Source: CAZAQK01 sp050249355 (GTDB lineage Bacteria; Pseudomonadota; Alphaproteobacteria; Rickettsiales; SXRF01). From it: 6,136 nt of DNA. Of this stretch, positions 1-5,969 are shown one piece after another. Location: NCBI GenBank assembly GCA_050249355.1, contig JBFWQQ010000106.1, positions 1-6,136 on the forward strand, read 5' to 3'. Position 1 is the first letter of the stretch, and each line of letters starts with the position of its first letter. The notes below the pieces were generated by a model. The model had not been told where the DNA came from. It ran no database searches and was given only the letters and a program-made list of their open reading frames with translations. Both the position numbers and the translations under genes were made by a program.

Positions 1-874
1 TTATCAGTCCTTCGTTTAGCAGGATCTCGATGGCGACGCTATGGCCGCTCATGGTGTTGGGAAGGCGGCGCTGCGACAGGATGGCGCGCAGGTTGAGCGA
101 AAGGTTTAACAGAAGCTGCGGATGCTTTTCTTGCGGGAAGAAGTTGATGATACGTTCAATCGCCTGGTTCGCGTTATTGGCGTGTAATGTCGCCATGCAC
201 AGATGGCCGGTTTCAGAAAACACAATGGCATGCTCCATGGTTTCCTTATCGCGGATTTCCCCGATCACAATAACATCCGGCGACTGGCGCAGGGCGTTTT
301 TCAGGCCGATGCCGAACGAGTGGGTATCGATGCCCACATCGCGCTGGGTGATGATGCAATTCTTGTGTTCCAGCACAAACTCGATTGGGTCTTCGATGGT
401 TACAATATGGCCATCGCCATACAGGTTACGGTATTCCAGCATCGAAGCCATGGAGGTGGACTTACCCGAGCCGGTGGGGCCCACGATCAGGATCAGCCCG
501 CGCTTTTTCATGATCAGTTTTCCGTATATGGCAGGCAGGTGTAACGATTCCAGCGAGGGAATCTCGGTGTGTATGCGGCGCAGTACCATACCGACACATT
601 GGCGCTGGCGAAACAGGTTCACCCTGAAGCGCGCGGAATTCTGCCAGCTTATGGCCGTGTTATGTTCCAGGGTGGAGTTGAATTCTTCAATGATCTCATC
701 TGAGACGATTTCGCGCATCATGCGTTCAATATCGGCGGGGGCAAGATTTTTTTCACCGTGATGCATGATCTTGTTGCCAATACGGAAGGAAGGAGGGGTG
801 TTTGCAGTCAGATAAAGATCGCTCGCATTATTGGCTATCATGGCCGAAAGCAGTTGATGCGCGCTGGTATCCAT
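1..874 (-). CDS. pilU: PilU-type type IV pilus retraction ATPase, C-terminus cut off by window edge
   Basis: Cytoplasmic secretion-type ATPase that helps PilT pull pili back; in known systems PilU acts as a PilT-dependent accessory motor. I translated the minus strand from ATG at 874 and obtained 291 open codons to the window edge; family members are near 380 residues, so roughly the last quarter is missing. Residues 1-100 form the N-terminal PAS-like domain (ASDLYLT at 17-23, RFRVNLF at 82-88). The ATPase core follows: Walker A GPTGSGKST at 132-140 with Lys138, Asp box TIEDPIEF at 159-166 with the expected catalytic Glu165, Walker B VIVIGEIRD at 201-209, and His box TGHLCMATLHANNA with His224 and His231. 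The stretch LHANNANQAIERIINFFP and the later LLLNLSLNLRAILSQR point to PilU rather than PilT. The start lies two bases after the pilT stop, so translation is probably coupled; AGGG upstream is a modest ribosome site. All visible catalytic residues are intact. Confidence 0.93.
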   Translation of the reverse strand, partial: MDTSAHQLLSAMIANNASDLYLTANTPPSFRIGNKIMHHGEKNLAPADIERMMREIVSDEIIEEFNSTLEHNTAISWQNSARFRVNLFRQRQCVGMVLRRIHTEIPSLESLHLPAIYGKLIMKKRGLILIVGPTGSGKSTSMASMLEYRNLYGDGHIVTIEDPIEFVLEHKNCIITQRDVGIDTHSFGIGLKNALRQSPDVIVIGEIRDKETMEHAIVFSETGHLCMATLHANNANQAIERIINFFPQEKHPQLLLNLSLNLRAILSQRRLPNTMSGHSVAIEILLNEGLI

Positions 875-876
875 GC

Positions 877-2007
877 TCAGAACCCTGTATATGCGGTGGA
901 AGCACGCTCATTGCCGCCGCGCCGGTTCGGGCGGCCGGTATTCTTTTCTTCCGAGCCTTCTTCTTCCGGGTCCTCCGTGCTGCCGCTGGTAGCCAGTGCG
1001 GCACGGGCTGTCTGTTCTGCGATAAGACCATTCTCCATCATCTCGTAAATGGTATCTTTCATGGTCTGCATACCGAGTTTGCGGCCCATCTGGATCAGGG
1101 AGTACAGCTGCGGCACCTTGCCTTCGCGTATCAGGTTTCGTACAGCGCCGGTGCCCAGCATGATCTCATGCGCGGCAATACGGCCGCCTTCTTTTTTCTT
1201 CAGCAGTGTCTGGGTGATTACCCCTTCCAGAGATACGGAAAGCATGGCGCGTACCATCTCCTTATCCTCTGCCGGGAATACGTCAATGATACGGTCGATG
1301 GTCTTGGGAGCCGAGTTGGTGTGCAGGGTACCCAGAACCAGGTGGCCTGTTTCTGCGGCGGTCAATGCCAGCTGGATGGTTTCGATGTCGCGTAACTCGC
1401 CCACCAGAATCACGTCCGGGTCTTCACGCAGCGCGCTTTTCAGCGCTTTGGCGAACGACTTGGTGCTTTTACCCACTTCGCGCTGGTTGATCAGCGATGT
1501 TTTTGATGTGTGCAGGAATTCGATCGGGTCTTCGATCGTGATGATGTGCTTGGCTTCGTTGGTATTGATATAGTCCACCATGGCGGCCAGCGTGGTCGAT
1601 TTACCCGAACCGGTTGGCCCGGTAACCAGTACCAGTCCTTTGGGCAGCAGGCAGAGTTTCTTTAATATTTCCGGCGCATTAAGTTTTTCCAGCGACAGGA
1701 TATCGTTGGGGATGGTACGCAGTACCGCCGCCGGGCCGTTCATCGTGTTGAATGCGTTGACACGGAAACGCATATTCTCACCAAACGAAATGGCAAAGTC
1801 GATTTCCAGATCACGTTCGTACTCGGCGCGTTGCTGTTCGGTCATAATCGAATACAGCATGTGTTTGATCTGTTCGACGGTAAGGGCGGGCGATTTATAC
1901 GGTGTCATCTCGCCGTAGATGCGCAGGTAAGGCGGATTGTCTGTGGATAAATGCAGGTCGGACGCATTATTGCGCTGTGTGAACACCAATAGATCGGTGA
2001 TTTCCAT
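877..2007 (-). CDS. pilT: PilT type IV pilus retraction ATPase
   Basis: Hexameric cytoplasmic ATPase that drives pilus disassembly and so twitching, adhesion and DNA uptake. At 376 residues it is longer than the roughly 344 of Pseudomonas PilT. The N-terminal domain has ASDLHLS (15-21) and MRFRVNAF (79-86). The motor core has Walker A GPTGSGKST at 130-138 (Lys136), Asp box TIEDPIEF at 157-164 (Glu163), Walker B ILVGELRD at 200-207 (Glu204) and His box TGHLVLGTLHT at 220-230 (His222, His229). As I recall the Pseudomonas protein, these key residues carry the same numbers there. GAVRNLIREGK at 287-297 is the PilT retraction motif, usually written AIRNLIRE, here with Val for Ile. After about residue 338 comes a charged tail: an acidic run (TEDPEEEGSEE), then a basic, glycine-rich run (GRPNRRGGNERAS). 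The ATG at 2007 is preceded by AGGGGCAGGA, which supports this start. The gene lies 30 bases after the TPR gene and two bases before pilU. Confidence 0.97.
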   Translation of the reverse strand: MEITDLLVFTQRNNASDLHLSTDNPPYLRIYGEMTPYKSPALTVEQIKHMLYSIMTEQQRAEYERDLEIDFAISFGENMRFRVNAFNTMNGPAAVLRTIPNDILSLEKLNAPEILKKLCLLPKGLVLVTGPTGSGKSTTLAAMVDYINTNEAKHIITIEDPIEFLHTSKTSLINQREVGKSTKSFAKALKSALREDPDVILVGELRDIETIQLALTAAETGHLVLGTLHTNSAPKTIDRIIDVFPAEDKEMVRAMLSVSLEGVITQTLLKKKEGGRIAAHEIMLGTGAVRNLIREGKVPQLYSLIQMGRKLGMQTMKDTIYEMMENGLIAEQTARAALATSGSTEDPEEEGSEEKNTGRPNRRGGNERASTAYTGF

Positions 2008-2037
2008 ATGTCCTGCCCCTAGAAACCGGTTTTTTTA

Positions 2038-3942
2038 TTAAGGTTTATTAGAGCGCAAAAAAGTTAATCTTTCCTGAATTTTATTAACATTTCCGGGGAT
2101 TGTTTCGCCCCGGTAATGGGCCTGTATAAGGTCATGGTACAGTCGGCCCGCTTCTTCTCGGTTGCCCTGCTGGTCGAGCAGCACGGCAAGGTTGTAGCGG
2201 TAGGTAAGATTGTCCGGTGCCAGCGCTACCGCCTTGAACATTTTCTTGCTGGCCGAATCCATATCCCCTAATTTTTGGTAAATAACTGCCATTTGGGCAG
2301 GGATCGGGCTGAAAGACGGACTTTTCTTTTCCAGCATTTCCAGTTGCTCCAGCGCGGCCTGCGGCGCTTCGTCCGAAAGCAGCACCAGAAAGTTGTTAAG
2401 TGCTTCGCGGTGGTCGGGCTCGATCGCAAGGATCTTCCCATAAAGCGGGCGGGCATCGTCCAGCATGCGCGCGCGGTGATATAGGGTTGCCAGCCCGAAC
2501 AGCGCATCGATGTTCTTCGGGTCGTACCCCAGTATGCGCATATAGATCGCTTTCGCCGCAGCGCTATCGCCGCTGACCAGCGCATTATAAGCCTTCTCCA
2601 GTTCATAGCTGATGTTGATGGTGGGAGTGCGTATCTTGATGTTCACACCTTGGGCATCGTGCTCGACCGTTCCTACTTCCGCTTCCAGGGCGCGGCTGGT
2701 GTCTTTAGCGCGATCCATGTCCAAGCCTCTTGGTTCACGGGCCGGTTCATCGGTCAGCGGGGGCAGGCGGTTGATGATTTTCTGGCTGCTTTGTGACAGG
2801 CTGGGTTCGGGTTCGGATTGCGGATTAATCGGGTCGCCGGGCAACGGTTCTGCCGGAGTCATCAGGATCGCCGGGGTGGTTTGCGGCAAGGCAGCCGGTG
2901 CGTTCGGTTCGATCGGCGGCAATGCCATGGGTGGCTCGCTTGCTGCCGGTTGTGCAGGCGACTCTTCTACGATAGTACCTACGGCCTTTATATCCTCCTC
3001 GCTGGGTGGCGGCTGCACCAAAGGCGCTATCGGAGCGGGCGCATCGGGCAGGGGGGGCAGTTCACTGATCGGGGGTGCGTTCGGATCGGCCGGCGACACT
3101 TGGATCAGTGGCCCGCTCACCCCGTCGGATTCACCGGCCGATGGTGCAAAAGCGGCCAGCTGTTCGGGGGTGGCAGATGCAATGACTTCGGGTGTAAGCG
3201 GCATCTGAACGCGTGTGCGGTTGATCACGACGCCAGGCGACACAATACGCTCGCGTGCGATGTTCGGATCGTCACTAACCATTTCGATGCGCTGTATCTC
3301 CGGTTGCGGCTGGGTAGGTTGCGGCCCTTCAGGCTGCACCTGCTGCTGTGTCGGTAGCGGGGGCAGGCCGGGTTCTGTGCCGTATGGTTGTTCCATAACC
3401 GGCAGGGGCGGTGCACGCATATGTACTGGTTCAGGATTCTGCGCTATCGCTGTGGGCGGGCGAATGATCTTCTCTTCATCCGATGAAAATGCCGAACCGA
3501 TATAGTCAACCAACTTGCCCAGTTCAGAGCCGGAAGATCCATGCGCTGCTGCAGGTGCAGCGACAGCAGGCAAAGGTTTTGGCGCAGGTGGCTGGCGGTT
3601 GGAGTCCGACAGGTACTGGTATGACGGTGAAGACCGGGTGATCACGCGGGTGCGGGTGGCAGGTACGTTCTGCAGATTGGCAGCAGGGGACGCTCCGGGT
3701 TCCTGCGCCATTGCCTCGGGAGGCGGAAATGCCTTGCGTGTATGGTACAGCTTGTCGCGCTCGGCCTGCTGCTTTTTGCGGTATGCTGCCATGGCATCAT
3801 CGCTTTGTGCGCTGCTGGTTTCGTTGAGGTTTCGTACGGTCTGGGCAGATGCGTCCCAGCTATATGCAGCGGTGAACAGCGCCGTGCTCAGCATAACTGA
3901 GCGCAGGAACACCCCGGAGTTAGTCAAATAGCGCTGCACCAT
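2038..3942 (-). CDS. Exported proline-rich TPR protein heading the pilT-pilU operon
   Basis: Function unknown; I do not recognise a named family. From ATG at 3942 it has 634 residues. Residues 1-35 look like a signal peptide: Arg at 4 and 15, a hydrophobic stretch VMLSTALFTAAYSW, and a likely cut at ASA|Q; a retained membrane anchor is also possible. Residues of about 60-430 are low complexity, rich in Pro, Ala, Gln, Glu and Ser, with many PPLP-like runs, and are probably disordered. The C-terminus holds about five TPR units (near 443-475, 477-509, 511-542 degenerate, 545-576 and 578-609), with typical patterns such as ALFGLATLYHRARMLDDA. TPRs bind protein partners. A GTG at 3993 could extend the frame by 17 hydrophobic residues, but it lies upstream of the predicted promoter and has no ribosome site, so I prefer 3942. 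The gene ends in tandem TAA codons. First place in an operon with pilT and pilU suggests a periplasmic pilus assembly factor; MshN and PilF/PilW are TPR proteins of pilus systems, but this comparison rests on architecture only. Confidence 0.85.
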   Translation of the reverse strand: MVQRYLTNSGVFLRSVMLSTALFTAAYSWDASAQTVRNLNETSSAQSDDAMAAYRKKQQAERDKLYHTRKAFPPPEAMAQEPGASPAANLQNVPATRTRVITRSSPSYQYLSDSNRQPPAPKPLPAVAAPAAAHGSSGSELGKLVDYIGSAFSSDEEKIIRPPTAIAQNPEPVHMRAPPLPVMEQPYGTEPGLPPLPTQQQVQPEGPQPTQPQPEIQRIEMVSDDPNIARERIVSPGVVINRTRVQMPLTPEVIASATPEQLAAFAPSAGESDGVSGPLIQVSPADPNAPPISELPPLPDAPAPIAPLVQPPPSEEDIKAVGTIVEESPAQPAASEPPMALPPIEPNAPAALPQTTPAILMTPAEPLPGDPINPQSEPEPSLSQSSQKIINRLPPLTDEPAREPRGLDMDRAKDTSRALEAEVGTVEHDAQGVNIKIRTPTINISYELEKAYNALVSGDSAAAKAIYMRILGYDPKNIDALFGLATLYHRARMLDDARPLYGKILAIEPDHREALNNFLVLLSDEAPQAALEQLEMLEKKSPSFSPIPAQMAVIYQKLGDMDSASKKMFKAVALAPDNLTYRYNLAVLLDQQGNREEAGRLYHDLIQAHYRGETIPGNVNKIQERLTFLRSNKP

Positions 3943-3955
3943 AACTACTACATAT

Positions 3956-3983
3956 AGTATAATACCATGGTTTAACACAACAA
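3956..3983 (-). promoter_or_regulatory. Sigma-70-like promoter of the TPR-pilT-pilU operon
   Basis: On the minus strand, TTGTTG (3983-3978) and TATACT (3961-3956) are separated by 16 bases. The -10 box matches five of six consensus bases and the -35 box the first three. A start of transcription about seven bases downstream falls near 3949, only some seven bases before the ATG at 3942, so the message would be almost leaderless. No Shine-Dalgarno sequence precedes that ATG, which agrees with this. This is pattern matching only. Confidence 0.5.
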
Positions 3984-3986
3984 GAT

Positions 3987-4002
3987 ACCACACGGTAGTG
4001 GT
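3987..4002. repeat. Small inverted repeat in the divergent promoter region
   Basis: ACCAC (3987-3991) and GTGGT (3998-4002) form a perfect five-base inverted repeat around a six-base loop. An overlapping alternative pairs TACC (3986-3989) with GGTA (3994-3997). Five T bases (4002-4006) follow on the plus strand, resembling a weak terminator, but no plus-strand gene lies upstream to need one. The repeat begins three bases upstream of the -35 box of the TPR promoter, so an operator is the better guess. A five-base stem can occur by chance. Confidence 0.3.
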
Positions 4003-4003
4003 T

Positions 4004-4032
4004 TTTAACTGTGTGCGTTGTAAAAATATTTT
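4004..4032 (+). promoter_or_regulatory. Weak candidate promoter for the small exported protein and pyrD
   Basis: TTTAAC (4004-4009) and TATTTT (4027-4032), 17 bases apart, are the best plus-strand boxes I find in the 132-base intergenic region. Both are poor matches to consensus. Transcription would begin near 4039, giving a leader of about 36 bases before the ATG at 4075. The A/T-rich stretch 4002-4034 stands out from its surroundings. The rest of 3943-4074 shows nothing else I can name. Confidence 0.2.
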
Positions 4033-4074
4033 TCAGCCTTGTGGTGCGGCACAAAAATTGCACTGCATGCACGC

Positions 4075-4425
4075 ATGAAGAAAAAAATGTATATCATTCT
4101 TGCCGGCAGCATCACAATTGCGAGTGCGCCGCTGCTTGCGTATGCCAATGTGCCGATGCAAAAATTCTACCCGCTCGAGCGCAAGGCTATCACACCGCAG
4201 GAACAAGCGGCAGAACGCAGGTTCATTCCGCTGCAACGCCGCCCGGGCCGCCCGCTATTATTCAAGCCATCGGGTGCGCAGGCGATCAAGAACCATAACC
4301 ACGAGCCGGTGCCGGTCATCCATCCGCAGCCGGATGCACAGCCGGTACAGCGTACCAAACCGGAGGCGAAAGTTTCGCCGCACGATGCAAGCCAACTGCT
4401 TTCCATTTACGAAGCAGTAGATTAA
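4075..4425 (+). CDS. Small exported protein of unknown function, upstream of pyrD
   Basis: I do not recognise this 116-residue protein. It starts with a clear signal peptide: MKKK, a hydrophobic core MYIILAGSITIASAPLL, and a likely cut at AYA|N near residue 24-25. The mature part is about 92 residues, basic and rich in Pro, Gln, Arg and His, with no predicted fold visible and no cysteine. Two similar short stretches, FYPLERK (31-37) and FIPLQRR (50-56), look like an imperfect internal repeat. A His/Pro-rich region (73-90) leads to a C-terminal segment, ASQLLSIYEAVD, that could form a helix. I chose ATG 4075 because the signal peptide begins there; an upstream TTG at 4039 would add 12 residues in front of it. 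No good ribosome site is visible. The stop is 10 bases before pyrD, so the two are probably co-transcribed, though a role in pyrimidine synthesis is not implied for an exported protein. Signal peptide and clean frame make it a likely real gene. Confidence 0.75.
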   Translation: MKKKMYIILAGSITIASAPLLAYANVPMQKFYPLERKAITPQEQAAERRFIPLQRRPGRPLLFKPSGAQAIKNHNHEPVPVIHPQPDAQPVQRTKPEAKVSPHDASQLLSIYEAVD

Positions 4426-4435
4426 ACTGGTACGC

Positions 4436-5503
4436 ATGACGAATCTTTATGCGCTGATGCGCCCTGCCGTACACCTGCTTCCACCGGAGACCGCGCATGG
4501 TCTTGCGATTGCAACGCTGCGCAGCGGCGTGCTATTGCCGCGCGCGCAAAAATCGCTGCAGATATTGCATACACATGCGTTCGGCCATAGTTTTTCCAGC
4601 CCGGTCGGGCTGGCAGCCGGATTTGATAAGAATGCCGAGGTGATCGATGCCATGCTGCGGCAGGGCTTTTCATTCGTGGAGGCCGGAACCGTTACCCCAA
4701 AGTCGCAACCGGGCAACGACAAACCGCGCATCTTCCGTTTATCGGAAGACCGTGCGGTCATCAACCGGTTGGGTTTCAACAACAAGGGGCTGGAATATTT
4801 TTGCAAACAGTTTGCCACCCGTGATTGCAGGCTAGGTATAGCTGGTGCCAATATTGGCAAGAACAAGGACAGCGAGGATGCGATCGCTGATTACACGATC
4901 GGCCTGCGCGGCGTATACCCACTGGCCGATTACGTGACGATCAATATCTCATCGCCCAACACGCAGGGCCTGCGTGACCTGCAGCAGCGCGATGCGTTGG
5001 AGCAGCTGCTCAAGGCGCTGCATGCCACGCGCGGTGAATGTATACAGCAGCATCACAAGACTCTGCCCATGTTGCTTAAGATTGCCCCCGATATAGACGA
5101 ACAACAGGCCGAGGACATTGCCGAGATCGTACTGCGTTACCGTATGGACGGCCTGATCGTCAGCAACACCACGCTGGCACGCCCGGAATCGCTACGCAGT
5201 GTGCACAAAGGCGAGCAGGGAGGCTTGAGCGGTCTGCCGCTATTTGATCCGTCCACCCGTTTGTTGCGTCAGATGTACCGGCTCACAGGCGGCAAGATCC
5301 CGCTGGTCGGTGTGGGTGGTGTGGGTTGTGCGCGCACGGCATATGAAAAGATTAAAGCCGGTGCCACGCTGGTGCAACTATACACGGCCCTTGTATACGA
5401 AGGTGTGGGGCTGGCCTGTAAAATACAAAAAGGTCTGGCCGAATTGCTCGAGCGTGACGGCTTCAGTGCTGTGCAGGAGGCGGTGGGGGTGGCGCATCGC
5501 TAG
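4436..5503 (+). CDS. pyrD: Dihydroorotate dehydrogenase (quinone), class 2
   Basis: Oxidises dihydroorotate to orotate, the fourth step of UMP synthesis, passing electrons through FMN to membrane quinone. The 355 residues fit class 2 enzymes, which attach to the inner face of the membrane through an N-terminal helical extension; residues 1-45 (YALMRPAVHLLPPETAHGLA) match it. The barrel motifs come in order: GLAAGFDKNAE at 58-68 with Lys65, NRLGFNNKG at 110-118, NIGKNK at 139-144, TINISSPNTQGLR at 168-180, LLKIAPD at 213-219 with Lys215, SNTT at 243-246, GGLSG at 262-266, VGVGGV at 291-296 and the FMN phosphate site YTALVYEG at 316-323. Ser173 in NISSPNT is the catalytic base; class 1 enzymes have Cys there, so class 2 is secure. 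The ATG at 4436 follows the small exported gene by 10 bases and has no strong ribosome site. The last 41 bases overlap the 3' end of the opposing DUF2155 gene. No residue I checked is missing. Confidence 0.97.
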   Translation: MTNLYALMRPAVHLLPPETAHGLAIATLRSGVLLPRAQKSLQILHTHAFGHSFSSPVGLAAGFDKNAEVIDAMLRQGFSFVEAGTVTPKSQPGNDKPRIFRLSEDRAVINRLGFNNKGLEYFCKQFATRDCRLGIAGANIGKNKDSEDAIADYTIGLRGVYPLADYVTINISSPNTQGLRDLQQRDALEQLLKALHATRGECIQQHHKTLPMLLKIAPDIDEQQAEDIAEIVLRYRMDGLIVSNTTLARPESLRSVHKGEQGGLSGLPLFDPSTRLLRQMYRLTGGKIPLVGVGGVGCARTAYEKIKAGATLVQLYTALVYEGVGLACKIQKGLAELLERDGFSAVQEAVGVAHR

Positions 5504-5969
5504 GCGTGGATTCCTCTTTCATCGTCTCGCAGGAAATAACCGTGATGTCATAGACCGGGTGCTCAATGCTCGATAGCCCGGGGCTGGAAGCGAACATCCA
5601 GCCGAGAAATATCTGCTCCGGCGCTTCTCCGGGCTTAAGTTCCAGCACTTCAAGCAAAGCGGCGTTTTCCGGCTGCGCATCGGGATCAGAGCGCCAGCAC
5701 CGATGCACAGAGATATCCAACGTGCCGAAACGTACCGTAGTGCCAACAGGTGTTTCCAGCGTCGAGGTTTTGGCCGTCACCTTGTTCAATCCGCGCAGCA
5801 CCACCGCTTCGTATTGTGGGTCAGAGTCTTCTTTTGGCGGTTCTTCCAGCGGGCTGCTGGTGATGCCGGGTTCGTCTGCGGCCAGCGCAAGGGATGCCGA
5901 ACAGGCAAACAGCGCTGCGATGAGGCAGCTACTATGGCGCGGGCGTAGCTTCACTGTCTTTATCCACAC
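5463..5969 (-). CDS. DUF2155 domain-containing exported protein
   Basis: Envelope protein of unknown biochemical role from a family known mainly in Alphaproteobacteria. The 168 residues have a signal peptide (basic start, CLIAALFACSASLALA, likely cut ALA|AD near 30-31), a short acidic linker, the DUF2155 domain at about 54-148, and a tail ending in a run of seven prolines. Family-typical stretches are VVLRGLNKVTAKTSTLETPV (56-75), VRFGTLDISVHRC (79-91), FLGWMFASSPGLSSIEHPVYD (split here as 121-130 and 131-141) and VISC (144-147). Cys91 and Cys147 could form a disulfide. The GTG at 5969 is the longest start; a second GTG at 5954 gives a protein five residues shorter, also with a full signal peptide, and has AAAG a few bases upstream. 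ATG is not available. Either start overlaps the mlaD 3' end (38 or 23 bases), so the genes are probably translationally coupled. The 3' end overlaps pyrD by 41 bases. Confidence 0.88.
   Translation of the reverse strand: MWIKTVKLRPRHSSCLIAALFACSASLALAADEPGITSSPLEEPPKEDSDPQYEAVVLRGLNKVTAKTSTLETPVGTTVRFGTLDISVHRCWRSDPDAQPENAALLEVLELKPGEAPEQIFLGWMFASSPGLSSIEHPVYDITVISCETMKEESTPSDAPPPPPPAQH

Noticed and set aside
30..761. Open plus-strand frame of 243 codons opposite pilU
   Set aside because: It is the antisense shadow of pilU, which has complete ATPase motifs. The plus-strand product is rich in Ser, Arg and Met with no recognisable motif.
802..1573. Plus-strand frames opposite pilT
   Set aside because: They are antisense to a gene with all PilT motifs intact and encode no recognisable domain.
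877..2007. Identification as DotB or another type IVB secretion ATPase
   Set aside because: The numbering of key residues, the GAVRNLIREGK motif and the pilU gene immediately downstream fit PilT; no dot/icm gene is seen.
2612..3505. Plus-strand glycine- and serine-rich frames opposite the TPR gene
   Set aside because: The Gly/Ser richness is the reverse complement of the Pro- and Ala-rich coding of the TPR protein, so these are compositional shadows.
3987..4006. Intrinsic terminator on the plus strand (hairpin plus five T)
   Set aside because: The stem is only five bases, the T-run is short, and no plus-strand gene lies upstream in the window to be terminated.
4060..4077. Palindrome TGCATGCA just before the small exported gene
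   Set aside because: It is eight bases in a GCAT-rich patch with no partner copy, easily due to chance.
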